From Krasilnikovia cinnamomea (GTDB lineage Bacteria; Actinomycetota; Actinomycetes; Mycobacteriales; Micromonosporaceae), in contig NZ_SHKY01000001.1 of the NCBI RefSeq assembly GCF_004217545.1, forward strand, positions 6,944,001 to 7,008,000: DNA of 64,000 nt, written 5' to 3'. Shown here piece by piece: positions 63,722-64,000 of this stretch. Each line of letters starts with the position of its first letter. The first letter of the stretch is position 1. Made by a program: the position numbers and the translations under genes. A model generated the notes under the pieces. The model was not told where the DNA came from. It made no database searches and was given only the letters and a program-made list of their open reading frames with translations.

Positions 63722-64000
63722 GTGTCTGTGTCCTGGTGGGTCTGGGCCGTGCTGATGCTGGCGGTCGCGGCGATGCTCGCGGTCGACCTGTTCCTGCACC
63801 GCGACAACCACGTCATCGGTTTCCGCGAGGCCGCGATCTGGTCCGGTATCTGGATCGCCGCCGGTCTGCTGTTCGGCGTGATCCTGTGGGCGTGGCAGGG
63901 CGGCGACGTCGCCGGAACCTACTACGCTGGCTACCTGATCGAGAAGGCGCTGTCGATCGATAACGTGTTCGTCTTCGCGCTGATCTTCTCCTACTTCGCC
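63722..64000 (+). CDS. TerC-family membrane protein (5' part only)
   Basis: The frame starts at GTG 63722 (or 63728) and runs off the window, showing 93 residues. VWAVLMLAVAAMLAVDLFLH is the first membrane segment, then RDNHVIGFREAAIWSGIWIA, and GTYYAGYLIEKALSIDNVFV with the acidic ALSIDNVFVF motif typical of TerC/Alx proteins. These transport manganese or relieve metal and tellurite stress. The long structured leader upstream fits the known yybP-ykoY association. Function here is therefore probably manganese efflux. Confidence 0.9.
   Translation, partial: MSVSWWVWAVLMLAVAAMLAVDLFLHRDNHVIGFREAAIWSGIWIAAGLLFGVILWAWQGGDVAGTYYAGYLIEKALSIDNVFVFALIFSYFA

Overview
The window is very GC-rich and reads as chromosomal DNA of a filamentous actinomycete. 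GTG and TTG starts are frequent, and many genes overlap by four bases (ATGA or GTGA). The combination of a secreted family-6 cellulase under a CelR-type operator, a FliA/WhiG-type sigma factor beside a methyl-accepting chemotaxis protein, and several diguanylate cyclases suggests the family Micromonosporaceae, perhaps an Actinoplanes-like genus with motile spores. That assignment is an inference from gene content. No rRNA, tRNA, CRISPR array, transposase or prophage was seen.

Layout. 1-4762: the 3' end of a dipeptide/oligopeptide ABC importer operon (binding protein, two permeases, fused double ATPase) with a TauE/SafE permease; then an RraA-type protein. 5501-6870: GH6 cellulase with promoter and operator. 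7044-13482: TPR-GGDEF protein, secreted M28 peptidase, ChaA-type cation antiporter, membrane diguanylate cyclase. 13579-18966: PadR plus acyl-CoA dehydrogenase unit with its palindromic operator, divergent from a large LuxR-type AAA regulator. 18992-22780: small secreted proteins, PfkB kinase, SHOCT and DUF6325-like proteins, a GGDEF gene remnant, a GNAT enzyme. 22798-28888: DUF3516-type helicase, a small secreted protein, an AbiEii-like nucleotidyltransferase pair, a fibronectin type III secreted protein. 29085-34876: glycine riboswitch and gcvP, DUF5999 protein, chorismate-binding PabB-like enzyme, peptide deformylase, FnIII lipoprotein. 34972-39333: a compact NRPS-independent siderophore (NIS) operon of two IucA/IucC synthetases and a PLP decarboxylase. 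39389-44450: chemoreceptor, sigma factor preceded by a helically phased repeat array, tyrosine recombinase, UppP. 44471-47093: Acg-like nitroreductase with DUF5994 protein, a small protein, GntR. 47115-55838: MFS transporter, Asp/His-rich protein, two dynamin-like GTPases, and divergently a giant LuxR/MalT-like regulator coupled to a small HTH protein. 55835-62160: MFS exporter, acyltransferase, DUF6319-like protein, then AraC, VOC and a UvrA-like ABC protein. 62368-64000: two small genes (one frameshifted), a winged-helix regulator, and a TerC-family gene behind a promoter and a probable manganese riboswitch.

The most interesting region is 48556-55838. Two translationally coupled dynamin-like GTPases, an acidic Asp/His-rich protein and a divergent MalT-like regulator with a small HTH partner together resemble the architecture of the mycobacterial iniBAC/IniR envelope-stress locus, though the small proteins look different. 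Other points worth checking are the NIS siderophore trio with almost no room for a promoter, the four CTTGAGC repeats spaced one helical turn apart upstream of the sigma factor, and the AbiEii-like pair with its leaderless promoter. All assignments come from reading the sequence and remembered family knowledge; no database search was run.
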